NCBI RefSeq assembly: GCF_900107965.1
Contig: NZ_FNVU01000007.1
Location: 248,001 to 312,000, forward strand
Source of the DNA: Actinacidiphila yanglinensis
Lineage (GTDB): Bacteria; Actinomycetota; Actinomycetes; Streptomycetales; Streptomycetaceae
DNA length: 64,000 nt
Reading direction: 5' to 3'
Each line of letters starts with the position of its first letter. The first letter of the stretch is position 1. This document shows positions 32,442-40,951 of the stretch, one piece after another. The position numbers and the translations under genes are program-made. The notes below the pieces were generated by a model. It did not search any database, was not told the DNA's origin, and worked only from the letters and a program-made list of their open reading frames with translations.

Positions 32442-33917
32442 GTGTCCGACGACGACAAGACTCCGGGCCGGGAGATCATCGCCGACTACGCCCAGGAGCA
32501 CTTCCGGTACTTCCGCACCGCCGACGGCACCGTCTACGCCCAACGCAACGGCCACCCCGTGGCCCGCCCGATCCGCTCCCAGGGCACCACCGGCAGCCAC
32601 CGCCAGGAACTCATGGTCGGCCTGTTCAAGGACGGTTACGGCGTCTTCAACGGCACCGCGCTGAAAGAGGCACTGGACCTGATCGAAGCACTCGCCCTGT
32701 CCGAGGACGTCCAGCCGGTCCACATCCGCGTCGCGCCCGGGTTCGACGGCGCGACGTGGCTGGACCTCGGACGCAACGACGGGCAGTCGGTCCGTATCCA
32801 CCCCACCGGATGGGACATCGCCATCCCCGACCCCCGCGAAGTGTGCTGGCGCCGCACCCAGCTCACCGGGGAACTCCCCCTGCCCGCCAAGGACACCAAC
32901 AGCAAAGGCATCGACCTGCTGCTGAGACTGTGCAACTTCGCCACCGCCGAAACCGAATGCCTCGCCATCGCCTGGCTGATCGGCTGCCTCGGACCCTCCG
33001 TCCCGGTGCCGGCGCCGTTCCTCACCGGCCCGCAGGGCGCGGGCAAGTCCACTGGCGGGCGGATGCTCATCCGGATCATCGAGGGCATGAGCGGTGACCT
33101 GCGCCGCGCCCCGAAGGACGAGGAAAACCTGATCGCCGCGGTGGCGGCCGGGTGGGTCACCGCGCTGGACAACCTGAGCCACATGACCCCGGACCTGTCC
33201 GACGCCATGTGCTGCATCGTCACCGGCGCGGAGAACGTCAAGCGCGCACTGTTCACCGACGGGGACGTCTTCCGCGCCCGCTACCGCCGCCCCCTGCTGC
33301 TGACCGGCATCGACGTCGGCGTCATCCGCCCGGACCTGGCCGAGCGGCTGTTGCCGCTGCGGTTGGAGCGGCCCCGCGTGCGCCGTACCGAGGCGGAGTT
33401 GTGGGCGGAGTACGCGGAAGTCCTGCCCGTCGTCCTCGGGTCCCTGCTGGATCTGACGGTCAAGGTCCGGGCGGTGGACGTGGAGACGCCGACCGACCTG
33501 AGGATGGCGGACTTCGCCCACCTGTGTGCGCAGCTCGACGCCACGACCGGCCTCGGGGCCCTGCGCGCGTACCGGGCCAGCCTCGACGACCTCAACGACG
33601 ACGTCATCGAAGGCGATCTCCTTGCGCAGACCGTCCTTATCCACGCCGAAAACCTCACCCCCGGCACCGAACAGCGGATGACCTCCACCGAGTGGCTTGC
33701 GTGCCTCAGCCGCCTCTACGCGGGCGAGGAACTGCGCTCCCTCCCGAAGGGCTGGCCGACGACCGGCAAAGTCCTCTCCGACCGCCTCAAGCGTCTACAG
33801 CCCACCCTCGCCGCCCGCGGCGTCCTCATCGACACCGGCCGCACCTTTGAGGGCCGCTACCTCGAAATGACTCGCCCCGCCGGCCCTGCCCCACCCGAGC
33901 AACAGCAGGCGTTCTGA
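32442..33917 (+). CDS. AAA+ plasmid replication helicase
   Basis: 491 residues from GTG 32442. Walker A GPQGAGKS (196-203) lies in APFLTGPQGAGKST, with the acidic ALDNLSHM region as Walker B-like and LLLTGIDVGVIRPDLAERLLPLRL as sensor/arginine-finger region, an arrangement found in phage and plasmid SF3-type helicases that work with Prim-Pol. The C-terminus (LKRLQPTLAARGVLIDTGRT) resembles a winged helix. It should unwind the origin for autonomous replication after excision; the 8-bp repeat array begins 180 bp downstream. Confidence 0.82.
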   Translation: MSDDDKTPGREIIADYAQEHFRYFRTADGTVYAQRNGHPVARPIRSQGTTGSHRQELMVGLFKDGYGVFNGTALKEALDLIEALALSEDVQPVHIRVAPGFDGATWLDLGRNDGQSVRIHPTGWDIAIPDPREVCWRRTQLTGELPLPAKDTNSKGIDLLLRLCNFATAETECLAIAWLIGCLGPSVPVPAPFLTGPQGAGKSTGGRMLIRIIEGMSGDLRRAPKDEENLIAAVAAGWVTALDNLSHMTPDLSDAMCCIVTGAENVKRALFTDGDVFRARYRRPLLLTGIDVGVIRPDLAERLLPLRLERPRVRRTEAELWAEYAEVLPVVLGSLLDLTVKVRAVDVETPTDLRMADFAHLCAQLDATTGLGALRAYRASLDDLNDDVIEGDLLAQTVLIHAENLTPGTEQRMTSTEWLACLSRLYAGEELRSLPKGWPTTGKVLSDRLKRLQPTLAARGVLIDTGRTFEGRYLEMTRPAGPAPPEQQQAF

Positions 33918-33934
33918 CCAGGCGCCCGGACAAG

Positions 33935-33977
33935 CAAGAGGAGCACCACGGGCGCGACGGCGCGGGTGCTCCTCTTG
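33935..33977 (+). terminator. terminator after the replication operon
   Basis: 13-bp stem CAAGAGGAGCACC (33935-33947) with GGTGCTCCTCTTG (33965-33977), 18 bp after the helicase stop. The long perfect stem marks the end of the tra/rep transcript. Confidence 0.8.
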
Positions 33978-34096
33978 CTGTTCGGCCCACGGGCCGCCCA
34001 AAGGTCGCGCCGCGAAGCGGCCCCTTCTTCACGCCGTAAGGACCACCCCACAGACCACAGACACACCCTCCATTCGTTTCCTAAGAGGGAAGACGC

Positions 34097-34445
34097 TGCG
34101 TCATGTGCGTCATGCGGGCCGAAAACCCGGCTTCCACCTGCGGCAACGACCATGACGCAGACGGCGGGCCCTGCGTCATCCTGCGTCATCTGCGTCATGG
34201 GCCACGAGCCAGCAGAATCCGTCGCCGATGTTCGGGTGGTCCGGCGTGGCCGCTCGGGCGCGGTGCGGGCGTAGGCGTAGGAGCGCCAGTGCCAGCTGAC
34301 GCACACCGTCTGCACGGACATCACCCCGCCGCGCGCGACACCCGATGACGCATCCCATGACGCAGGCATGACGCAGCCTCATGCCGCTGCGTCATGCAAA
34401 CCCGCAGGTCAAAAGCCCGCATGACGCACATGACGCAATGACGCA
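34097..34445. repeat. thirteen TGCGTCAT/ATGACGCA octamers, candidate origin
   Basis: TGCGTCAT at 34097, 34106, 34172, 34182, 34191 and 34388; ATGACGCA at 34152, 34345, 34357, 34368, 34421, 34430 and 34438. Copies come in groups of two or three spaced 8-12 bp, mainly forward in the left half and reversed in the right half. The block has no gene and lies between the replication genes and xis, where an iteron-type origin or an integrase arm-site region would be expected. Confidence 0.75.
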
Positions 34446-34528
34446 GAAATCCGAACCTCGGACAGACGCGCACCGGACCGTTTCTCCCCCACGCCCCGCC
34501 CTGCCAGACACCGCCGCCAAGGAGTGCA

Positions 34529-34720
34529 ATGCCTCGCCCCGAGATGCTCAAGCTCCCCGAACTGCTGGCTGAACTCGGCATAAGCCGCCCCGCCTTCTAC
34601 CGCATGAGGGCACGCGGCCAAGCCCCCAAGCTCCTCAAGCTCCCGAACGGACAGATCCGCATCCGCCGAACCGACCTCGACGCCTGGCTCGCCCAGTGCG
34701 AGCAGCAGCTCACCGCCTGA
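34529..34720 (+). CDS. xis: excisionase (MerR-like HTH)
   Basis: 63 residues: LPELLAELGISRPAFYRMRA is the helix-turn-helix and LPNGQIRIRRTDLDAWLAQC the wing typical of AICE Xis/AlpA-like proteins. It directs the integrase toward excision by bending attL/attR DNA. It precedes int, as in pSAM2 and SLP1. ATG 34529 follows GGAGTGCA. Confidence 0.9.
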   Translation: MPRPEMLKLPELLAELGISRPAFYRMRARGQAPKLLKLPNGQIRIRRTDLDAWLAQCEQQLTA

Positions 34721-34739
34721 CCCACCCCGCCACATCCGA

Positions 34740-34764
34740 GGGGCCCGCCGTGCCGGCGGGCCCC
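34740..34764 (+). terminator. hairpin between xis and int
   Basis: 11-bp perfect stem (34740-34750 with 34754-34764) followed by TTT, 20 bp after the xis stop and 17 bp before int. It may terminate xis transcripts or tune the xis/int ratio. Confidence 0.75.
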
Positions 34765-34781
34765 TTTCCCATGGGAGACAC

Positions 34782-36194
34782 GTGCTCACCTTCGACGTAC
34801 GCATCTACTCGATCGAGACGCGCCGCGACCGGCCGAAGCCCTACCGGCTGCGGTGGCTGGTCGGCACCCGCAAGCACTCCAAGAGCTACACGCTCAAGGC
34901 TCAGGCCGACGGCCGCCGGTCGGAGCTGATGACGGCGCTGCGCAACCAGGACCAGTTCGACGAAGAAACGGGCTTGCCCGCCTCGGAGTTGAGGGCACGA
35001 CACAGCGCGGTGACCTGGTACGAGCACGCGCGGACCTACATCGACCGCAAGTGGGACGCCGCCCCGGCCAAGTCCCGCAAGAGCTACGCCGACGCACTGG
35101 CCACCATCACCCCCGCCCTGGTGACGACCGCTCCGGGAGCTCCCGCCCCCGAACTGCTGCGACGCGCTCTGTACGGCTGGGCGTTCAACCGCAATCGCTG
35201 GTCGGAACAGCCCCCCGCGGAACTGGCGGCCGCCCTGCGCTGGGTGGAGAAGAACTCGGTGCCGATTTCCGCGCTGGAAGACGCGGCAACGCTGCGGCTG
35301 GCCCTGGACGCCCTCAGCCGGAAGACAGACGGCAGTCCTGCCGCCGCGAGCACGGCCCGCCGGAAGAAAGCGTGCCTGAGTGACGTGCTCAACATGGCGG
35401 CCGAAGCCGAGTATTTCCGCACCCCGGTAAGCCCGCTCAGCACCGTGAAATGGCGCGCTCCGAAGTCCGCGGAAGCAGTCGACCCCGAGGCCGTTCCGCA
35501 CCCCGGGCAAGTGGACCTCCTGTTGCGGGCGGTAAGTCAGCAGGGTCCCCGCGGGGAGAAGTTGGAAGCGTTCTTCGGGTGCTTGTACTTCGCCGCCATG
35601 CGTCCCGCTGAGGCCGCCGCGCTGCGAGCCGAGCAATGCCACCTGCCGGCCAGCGGTTGGGGCTCTCTCGTGCTGCGTGGCGGCATCGTGCGGGTGGGCC
35701 GGAGTTGGACCGATGACGGCAGCGCGCACGAGCGGCGGCACCTCAAGGCGCGGGCCGTGCAGGACTCCCGCCCGGTGCCGATCCCCCCGCCGTTCGTGCG
35801 GCTGCTGCGGCACCACATCGAGTCGTACGGCACGGCGCCCGACGGCCGGCTGTTCCGCACCGAGCGGGGCGGGTTGTTGCAGGAGTCGGGCTACGGCGAG
35901 GTGTGGGCCCGGGCACGCCGCAGCGCGCTCGGAGAGGACGCGGCGGGTACCTCACGGCTGGCACGACGGCCTTACGACCTGCGGCATGCGGGCGTCTCCC
36001 TGTGGCTCAGCTCGGGAGTCGAGCCGATCGAGTGCGCACGCAGGGCAGGGCACTCCGTCGCTGTCCTCTTCCGTGTGTACGCCAAGGTGTTGGCGCAGTC
36101 GCAGGACCGGGCCAACCAGAAGATCGATGCGGCCTTGCAGGATTGGCGCGGTGGGGCGCCGTCCCCCGGGGGACGCCTGGGGGACACGCCCTGA
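34782..36194 (+). CDS. int: tyrosine recombinase integrase
   Basis: 470 residues from GTG 34782. N-terminal arm/core-binding region at 1-230; catalytic domain at ~240-450 with R273 (AAMRPAEAAAL), the box II Y-D-L-R-H (397-401), G-H at 422-423 (RRAGHSV) and the nucleophile Y432 (FRVYAKVL). Box II reads YxxR in place of the common HxxR, a form I have seen in AICE integrases. It catalyses recombination between attP and the 3' end of tRNA-Tyr; its gene ends 132 bp from the right att repeat. Confidence 0.95.
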   Translation: MLTFDVRIYSIETRRDRPKPYRLRWLVGTRKHSKSYTLKAQADGRRSELMTALRNQDQFDEETGLPASELRARHSAVTWYEHARTYIDRKWDAAPAKSRKSYADALATITPALVTTAPGAPAPELLRRALYGWAFNRNRWSEQPPAELAAALRWVEKNSVPISALEDAATLRLALDALSRKTDGSPAAASTARRKKACLSDVLNMAAEAEYFRTPVSPLSTVKWRAPKSAEAVDPEAVPHPGQVDLLLRAVSQQGPRGEKLEAFFGCLYFAAMRPAEAAALRAEQCHLPASGWGSLVLRGGIVRVGRSWTDDGSAHERRHLKARAVQDSRPVPIPPPFVRLLRHHIESYGTAPDGRLFRTERGGLLQESGYGEVWARARRSALGEDAAGTSRLARRPYDLRHAGVSLWLSSGVEPIECARRAGHSVAVLFRVYAKVLAQSQDRANQKIDAALQDWRGGAPSPGGRLGDTP

Positions 36195-36276
36195 TCAGGG
36201 CGTGAGTCATCCCGAGACAGGGTGAGACAAAGCACCGAATTTCGATCACCGTTCGACCGCGCGTCCGGGGCATGAA

Positions 36277-36321
36277 AAAACCCTCTCCGATCCAGCATTG
36301 CTGCTGGTCAGAGAGGGTTTT
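36277..36321. terminator. element-borne tRNA/int terminator
   Basis: Outer arms AAAACCCTCT (36277-36286) and AGAGGGTTTT (36312-36321), inner arms CCAGC (36292-36296) and GCTGG (36303-36307). With A- and T-runs on both sides it can end transcription of int (plus) and of tRNA-Tyr (minus). The inner CCAGC...GCTGG pair is the same as in the chromosomal terminator at 10251-10294. Confidence 0.85.
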
Positions 36322-36326
36322 CCCTG

Positions 36327-36381
36327 GGTGTGGCGGCACGTGGATTCGAACCACGGTAGGCTAAGCCGACGGATTTACAGT
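36327..36381 (-). repeat. AICE right attachment site within tRNA-Tyr
   Basis: 55-bp direct repeat of 10298-10352. It overlaps the 3' two thirds of the intact tRNA-Tyr gene, so the element restores the tRNA on integration. Confidence 0.95.
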
Positions 36382-36412
36382 CCGCTCCCATTGGCCACTC
36401 GGGCATACCGCC
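36331..36412 (-). tRNA. tRNA-Tyr(GTA)
   Basis: Minus-strand sequence starts GGCGGTATGCCCGAGTGGCC and includes the anticodon loop CTGTAAATC (anticodon GTA), a long class II variable arm, the T arm GGTTCGAATCC and acceptor end TGCCGCC plus discriminator A. Acceptor pairing GGCGGTA/TGCCGCC has one G-T pair. Length 82 without CCA. The gene serves as the attachment site of the element. Confidence 0.97.
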
Positions 36413-36619
36413 ATGGGACGCGCCGCGGACCGGCCTGGGGCCGGAGGTCGTGGCGACGGGGTAAACGATACCTGATGCAGAGGGGTGGTTCGCCACCGGA
36501 TTGATCAGGGCATCGGGGGCGCGGGTGGCTAGGCTGGGCCGGTGGCGGTGCCGGGTCGGGCCGTCGCGGATGTGATCCAACCGGCGTACCGATGAACACA
36601 GTCAAGGAGCCCACTGAAG

Positions 36620-37108
36620 ATGGCCGACTCCAGTTTCGACATCGTCTCGAAGGTCGAGCGGCAGGAGGTCGACAACGCCCTCAACCAGGCCGCCAAGGAG
36701 ATCTCGCAGCGCTACGACTTCAAGAACGTCGGGGCGTCGATCTCGTGGTCGGGCGAGAAGATCCTCATGGAGGCGAACTCCGAGGAGCGCGTGAAGGCGA
36801 TCATGGACGTCTTCGAGAGCAAGCTGGTCAAGCGCGGGATCTCGCTGAAGGCGCTGGACGCGGGCGAGCCGCAGCTGTCCGGCAAGGAGTACAAGATCTT
36901 CTCGACGATCGAGGAGGGCATCTCCCAGGAGAACGCCAAGAAGGTCGCGAAGATCATCCGGGACGAGGGTCCCAAGGGCGTCAAGGCGCAGGTGCAGGGC
37001 GACGAGCTGCGGGTCAGCTCCAAGAGCCGTGACGACCTGCAGGCGGTGCAGGCCCTGCTCAAGGGCAAGGACCTGGACTTCGCGCTCCAGTTCGTGAACT
37101 ACCGCTGA
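36620..37108 (+). CDS. yajQ: YajQ-family nucleotide-binding protein
   Basis: 162 residues, full family length. DSSFDIVSKVERQEVDNALN at the start, YDFKNVGASISW, and the C-terminal VQGDELRVSSKSRDDLQAVQ block are diagnostic of YajQ (DUF520). Some members bind cyclic di-GMP; others bind GTP or tRNA. The RBS is AAGGAG 20 bases upstream and the gene is monocistronic, ended by the hairpin at 37139. Confidence 0.95.
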   Translation: MADSSFDIVSKVERQEVDNALNQAAKEISQRYDFKNVGASISWSGEKILMEANSEERVKAIMDVFESKLVKRGISLKALDAGEPQLSGKEYKIFSTIEEGISQENAKKVAKIIRDEGPKGVKAQVQGDELRVSSKSRDDLQAVQALLKGKDLDFALQFVNYR

Positions 37109-37138
37109 CCGCCGCCGGGGAAGCTCCCGGGGGGAAGA

Positions 37139-37171
37139 GGCCGGCTGGGCGCCCCCGCGCCCGGGCCGGCC
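37139..37171. terminator. bidirectional terminator, yajQ/bcp
   Basis: Arms GGCCGGC+GGGCGC (37139-37152) and GCGCCC+GCCGGCC (37157-37171) with a CCCC loop and a small bulge, between convergent yajQ and bcp. Confidence 0.75.
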
Positions 37172-37220
37172 TTCGGCCTGTCCGGGCGCAGCCGCCCCGC
37201 CGCTGGGCCCCCGGGGATCG

Positions 37221-37685
37221 CTACTCGCTCTCGTCCCGCAGCCGCTTCACGACTGCCAGCGCGTCGTCCACATGGCCGCCGATGTTGGTCATCGACGAGA
37301 AGGCGTGCCGGACGGTGCCGGTGCGGTCGATCACGAAGGTGATCCGGCCGGGGACCACGCCCAGCGTGGTGGCGCCGTACTGCTTGCGCACGGCGCGGTC
37401 GCGGTCGGACAGCAGGGTGAAGGGCAGTTCGTGGCGCCCGGCGAACTTCTCGTGCGAGTCGACCGTGTCGGAGCTGATGCCGATCACCTCGGCGCCGGCG
37501 TCGGTGAAGCTCTCGTAGCCGTCCCGGAAGCTGCACGCCTCGGCAGTGCAGCCGCGGGTGTTGTCCTTGGGGTAGAAGTACAGGACGACGACCTTCTCGC
37601 CCCACCGCTCGCTGAGCTTCACCGGCGCGCCCGACTGGTCGGGGAGGGTGAAGTCCGGTGCCTTGTCGCCGACTTGCAGGCTCAT
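37221..37685 (-). CDS. bcp: thioredoxin-dependent peroxiredoxin, BCP type
   Basis: 154 residues. DKAPDFTLPDQSG, VVLYFYPKDNTRGCTAEACSF with the peroxidatic Cys (in RGCT) and a second Cys five residues on (atypical 2-Cys PrxQ), GISSDTVDSHEKF and FVIDRTGTVRHAF follow the BCP/PrxQ pattern. It reduces peroxides in the cytosol. Start ATG 37685. Confidence 0.95.
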   Translation of the reverse strand: MSLQVGDKAPDFTLPDQSGAPVKLSERWGEKVVVLYFYPKDNTRGCTAEACSFRDGYESFTDAGAEVIGISSDTVDSHEKFAGRHELPFTLLSDRDRAVRKQYGATTLGVVPGRITFVIDRTGTVRHAFSSMTNIGGHVDDALAVVKRLRDESE

Positions 37686-37869
37686 CGCGATCTCCTCGCT
37701 AGGGGCTGGACTTGGAGAGTACGGGCCGGAGGGCCCCTCTGTTCAGCACACGGAGCACGCGGAACACCCAGAACACCCAGAACGCCCTGCACACCCGCAC
37801 GACTTGGAGCACACGGGGAGCCAGCACCCGGCATGGCATGGCACCGGGCGCGGCCCGAACGCGATGCGG

Positions 37870-38262
37870 TCAGCGCGTGGCGAAGGGCTGATCGGTCGGC
37901 ACGATCTCCTTGCCCAGCGGCATCAGCGACAGCGGGATCAGCTTGAAGTTCGCGAAGCCGAACGGGATGCCGATGATGGTGATGCACAGGGCGATGCCGG
38001 TGACGATGTGGCCGAGCGCCAGCCACCAGCCGGCGAGGATCAGCCACAGCACGTTCCCGACGAAGGAGCCCGCTCCGGCGTCGCGCCGATCGACCGCGGT
38101 GTAACCGAAGGGCCACAGCGCGTAGATGCCGATGCGGAAAGCGGCGATACCGAACGGGATGCCGATGATGGTGATGCACAGGAGCGCCCCGGCCAGGAAG
38201 TAGCCCAGGCACATCCACAGCCCGCACAGCACGAGCCAGATCACGTTGAGGATCGTCTTCAT
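37870..38262 (-). CDS. YccF-domain inner-membrane protein
   Basis: 130 residues with two copies of the YccF (DUF307) unit: ILNVIWLVLCGLWMCLGYFL with CITIIGIPFGIAAFRIG, and NVLWLILAGWWLALGHIVTG with CITIIGIPFGFANFKL. Each unit holds a membrane hairpin. Function unknown. Its ATG overlaps the htpX stop by four bases (ATGA), so it is translated from the htpX operon. Confidence 0.92.
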   Translation of the reverse strand: MKTILNVIWLVLCGLWMCLGYFLAGALLCITIIGIPFGIAAFRIGIYALWPFGYTAVDRRDAGAGSFVGNVLWLILAGWWLALGHIVTGIALCITIIGIPFGFANFKLIPLSLMPLGKEIVPTDQPFATR

Positions 38263-39119
38263 CGATTGCGACCTGCCATCTCTTCCAGGCGCGTGATGCG
38301 CTCGGCCATCGGTGGGTGGGTCGAAAAGAGCTTGGAGGCGTCACCCGGACGGAACGGGTTGGCGATCATCAGGTGGCTGGTGGTCTCCAGCCGGGGCTCG
38401 GCTGCCAGGGGGCGCTGCTTGGTGCCCTCGTCGAGCTTGCGCAGGGCGGAGGCGAGGGCGAGCGGGTCGCCCGTGAGCCGGGCGCCGGAGGCGTCCGCCT
38501 CGTACTCCCGGGAGCGGGAGACGGCGAGCTGGATCAGGGCGGCGGCCAGCGGGCCGAGAATCATCAGCATGAGCACGCCGAGGATGCCGGGGCCCTCGTC
38601 GTCGTCGGAGCGGCCGATCGGGATCAGCCAGGCGAAGTTCGCCAGGAAGACGATGACGGAGGCGAGCGCGCCGGCCACCGAGGAGATGAGGATGTCCCGG
38701 TTGTACACGTGGCTCAGCTCGTGCCCGAGTACTCCGCGCAGCTCCCGCTCGTCGAGGATGCGCAGGATGCCTTCGGTGCAGCAGACCGCGGCGTTGCGCG
38801 GGTTGCGGCCGGTGGCGAACGCGTTCGGCGCGTCGGTGGGCGATATGTACAGCCGCGGCATCGGCTGCCGGGCGGTCGTCGAGAGCTCGCGGACGATCCG
38901 GTAGAGCCCCGGTGCCTCGAACTCGCTGACCTGGCGGGCGCGCATGGCCCGCAGGGCCAGCTTGTCGCTGTTCCAGTAGGCGTACGCGTTCGTGCCCAGG
39001 GCGATGACGAGCGCCACGATGAGCCCGGTCCGGCCGAAGAAGCTGCCGATGACCAGGATGAGTGCCGACAGGCCGCCGAGGAGTACGGCGGTCTTCAACC
39101 CGTTGTGCCGGCGGTGCAC
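38259..39119 (-). CDS. htpX: HtpX membrane zinc metalloprotease
   Basis: 286 residues. Two N-terminal membrane segments (LKTAVLLGGLSALILVIGSF; TGLIVALVIALGTNAYAY), the zinc site HELSH in GVLGHELSHVYNRD, and a third ligand region SREYEADASGARLTGDP; two more membrane segments lie between. HtpX degrades misfolded membrane proteins. HtpX-yccF is a fixed pair here by overlap. The intergenic region to nuoN (197 bp) holds its promoter. Confidence 0.96.
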   Translation of the reverse strand: MHRRHNGLKTAVLLGGLSALILVIGSFFGRTGLIVALVIALGTNAYAYWNSDKLALRAMRARQVSEFEAPGLYRIVRELSTTARQPMPRLYISPTDAPNAFATGRNPRNAAVCCTEGILRILDERELRGVLGHELSHVYNRDILISSVAGALASVIVFLANFAWLIPIGRSDDDEGPGILGVLMLMILGPLAAALIQLAVSRSREYEADASGARLTGDPLALASALRKLDEGTKQRPLAAEPRLETTSHLMIANPFRPGDASKLFSTHPPMAERITRLEEMAGRNR

Positions 39120-39316
39120 GTGCGCCCTCCAAAGTGTGGGACGGGGGACCTCCCCCTTCAGGAAAACCTCCCGTACGGGTCAACGCGACTCGGGCGCCGT
39201 TAGTTCCCTTGTGCGCACGTAGCGCTACCACCCTCAACGGCGCCGGAAGCCCGTCTCACCTGCGCCTCAGTCCGGCGCGCCGCCTCCCGTGGCGGCTCCA
39301 CGCTCCCTCCGGACGG

Positions 39317-40951
39317 TCACAACAGCACCCCTTCGGCGTACCGCAGGACGATCTGCGGTGCCCCGGACAGCACCACCCCGGCGACCGCGGCGAGGGCGAT
39401 GGCGGCGGCGAGCGCGAACGGGGTGCGGGCGGCCAGTGCGCCGCTCGCCCCGTCTGCCGTCCCCACCGTTCCCGCCATGCCCTGCTCCTGCCCGTTCTCC
39501 GTGCGTCCGAACAGCAAAGCCGTCCACCGCAGGTAGTACACGAGGGCGATCGCCACGTTGACGGCCATGATCACCGCGAGCCAGCCGTGCTGGGCGTCGA
39601 CCGCCGTGGAGAACACGGCCACCTTCGCGAACAGGCCGATCACCCCGGGCGGCAGTCCGGCCAGGCACAGCAGGAAGAACGCGAGCGCGAGCGCGGCGGC
39701 GGGGCGGCGGCCGTACAGCCCTCGGTAGTCGGTCAGGCGCCCGGCGGGCGCGCTGCGGGTGACCAGGGCGGCGACCGCGAAGGCCCCGAGGTTCACCACC
39801 GCGTACATCAGGGCGTAGGCGACGGTGGTGCCGACGTGGTAGCCCGCCGGACGGCCGGCGGCCTCAGCGGCGAGCGGCACCAGCAGGTAGCCGGCCTGCC
39901 CGATCGAGGACCAGGCCAGCAGCCGTACGGCGCTGCGCTCGCTGTCGGGCCGCTGCCGGAGCGCGCCGACGTTGCCGACGGTCATGGTCAGCGCGGCGAG
40001 GACGCCCATCGCCGGGCCCCAGGTGTCGGCGTACGGGTGGAAGGCCAGCGTGGTGAGCAGGATGAGGCCGGAGAAGCCGGCCGCCTTGCCGACCACCGAG
40101 AGGTAGGCGGCCACCGGCAACGGGGCGCCGGCGTAGGTGTCGGGCACCCAGAAGTGGAAGGGCGCCACGGCCAGCTTGAAGGCGAAGCCGAGCAGGGTCA
40201 GGGCGGCGCCGGCCTTGCCGAGGGTGTGCAGCTGGCCGGGTTCGTGGCCGAGCGTGCGCCCGATCTGATCCAGGTACAGGGTGCCGGTGGTGGCGTACAG
40301 GAAGCTCACGCCGAGCAGGGACACGGCGGTGGCCGTCACCGAGGTCAGGAAGAACTTCAGCGCCGCCTCGCCGCCCAGCCGGTCGCCGCGGCGCAGCCCG
40401 ACCAGGGCGAACGACGGCAGCGTGGTGACCTCCAGCGCGACGATCAGCGTGGCCAGGTCGCGCGAGGCGGGCAGCAGGGTGGCGCCGGCCGCCGAGGCCA
40501 GCAGCAGGAACCAGAACTCGCCGGCCGGCAGCTCCTCCTCGACCTCGGGTGCGGACAGCAGCGCGGTCAGCAGGGCGCCGCCGAGGACGAGCACCTGCAC
40601 GACGAGCGTGAAGCGGTCGGCGGTGTAGGAGCAGCCGCCGCCGGTGAGGTCCGTGCGGCAGAAGGTGGCGTGGTGGCCGGCCCGCAGCGGGATCAGGGAC
40701 ACCAGCGCGAGGGCCAGCCCGGCGACGGTGAACCAGGCCAGCAGCTGCTTGCGGCGCGGCGGCAGGAAGAGGTCGGCGACCAGGAGCACCAGGGCCAGCG
40801 CGGCCGGGATCGCGGCGGGGGCGATCGCGGCCCAGTCGACGGACTCGGTCAGCGGTGCGGCCAGGGCCGGCACGGCGGCGTGCGCGGTGTGGGAGGCGGG
40901 GGCCGGGCCGTGCGCGGGGCTCAGGACGGCGATCGCGCCGAGGGAGGTCAT
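39317..40951 (-). CDS. nuoN: NADH-quinone oxidoreductase subunit N (second nuo cluster)
   Basis: 544 residues, ~14 membrane segments. The Mrp-antiporter-like core contains SLLGVSFLYATTGTLYLDQI, AVAPFHFWVPDTYAGAPLPV and VGNVGALRQ. It forms a proton channel of the complex I membrane arm. ATG 40951 overlaps the nuoM stop by one base. Last gene of the cluster; the 197-bp spacer to htpX follows. Confidence 0.95.
   Translation of the reverse strand: MTSLGAIAVLSPAHGPAPASHTAHAAVPALAAPLTESVDWAAIAPAAIPAALALVLLVADLFLPPRRKQLLAWFTVAGLALALVSLIPLRAGHHATFCRTDLTGGGCSYTADRFTLVVQVLVLGGALLTALLSAPEVEEELPAGEFWFLLLASAAGATLLPASRDLATLIVALEVTTLPSFALVGLRRGDRLGGEAALKFFLTSVTATAVSLLGVSFLYATTGTLYLDQIGRTLGHEPGQLHTLGKAGAALTLLGFAFKLAVAPFHFWVPDTYAGAPLPVAAYLSVVGKAAGFSGLILLTTLAFHPYADTWGPAMGVLAALTMTVGNVGALRQRPDSERSAVRLLAWSSIGQAGYLLVPLAAEAAGRPAGYHVGTTVAYALMYAVVNLGAFAVAALVTRSAPAGRLTDYRGLYGRRPAAALALAFFLLCLAGLPPGVIGLFAKVAVFSTAVDAQHGWLAVIMAVNVAIALVYYLRWTALLFGRTENGQEQGMAGTVGTADGASGALAARTPFALAAAIALAAVAGVVLSGAPQIVLRYAEGVLL

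Larger units (their letters stand above)
10298..36381. mobile_element. AICE integrated in tRNA-Tyr (SLP1-type site)
   Basis: About 26 kb bounded by 55-bp direct repeats, with integrase and excisionase at the tRNA end, a primase-polymerase and AAA+ helicase for replication, a TraB/FtsK translocase for double-stranded DNA transfer, spread-type small membrane proteins and GntR regulators. This gene set defines actinomycete integrative and conjugative elements such as pSAM2 and SLP1; SLP1 uses the tRNA-Tyr site in S. coelicolor. The 10.4-20.8 kb segment is variable cargo rich in defence genes. Confidence 0.95.

Noticed and set aside
37735..37800. Short GAACACCCA repeats upstream of bcp
   Set aside because: Only two to three imperfect copies in low-complexity DNA; no evidence of function.
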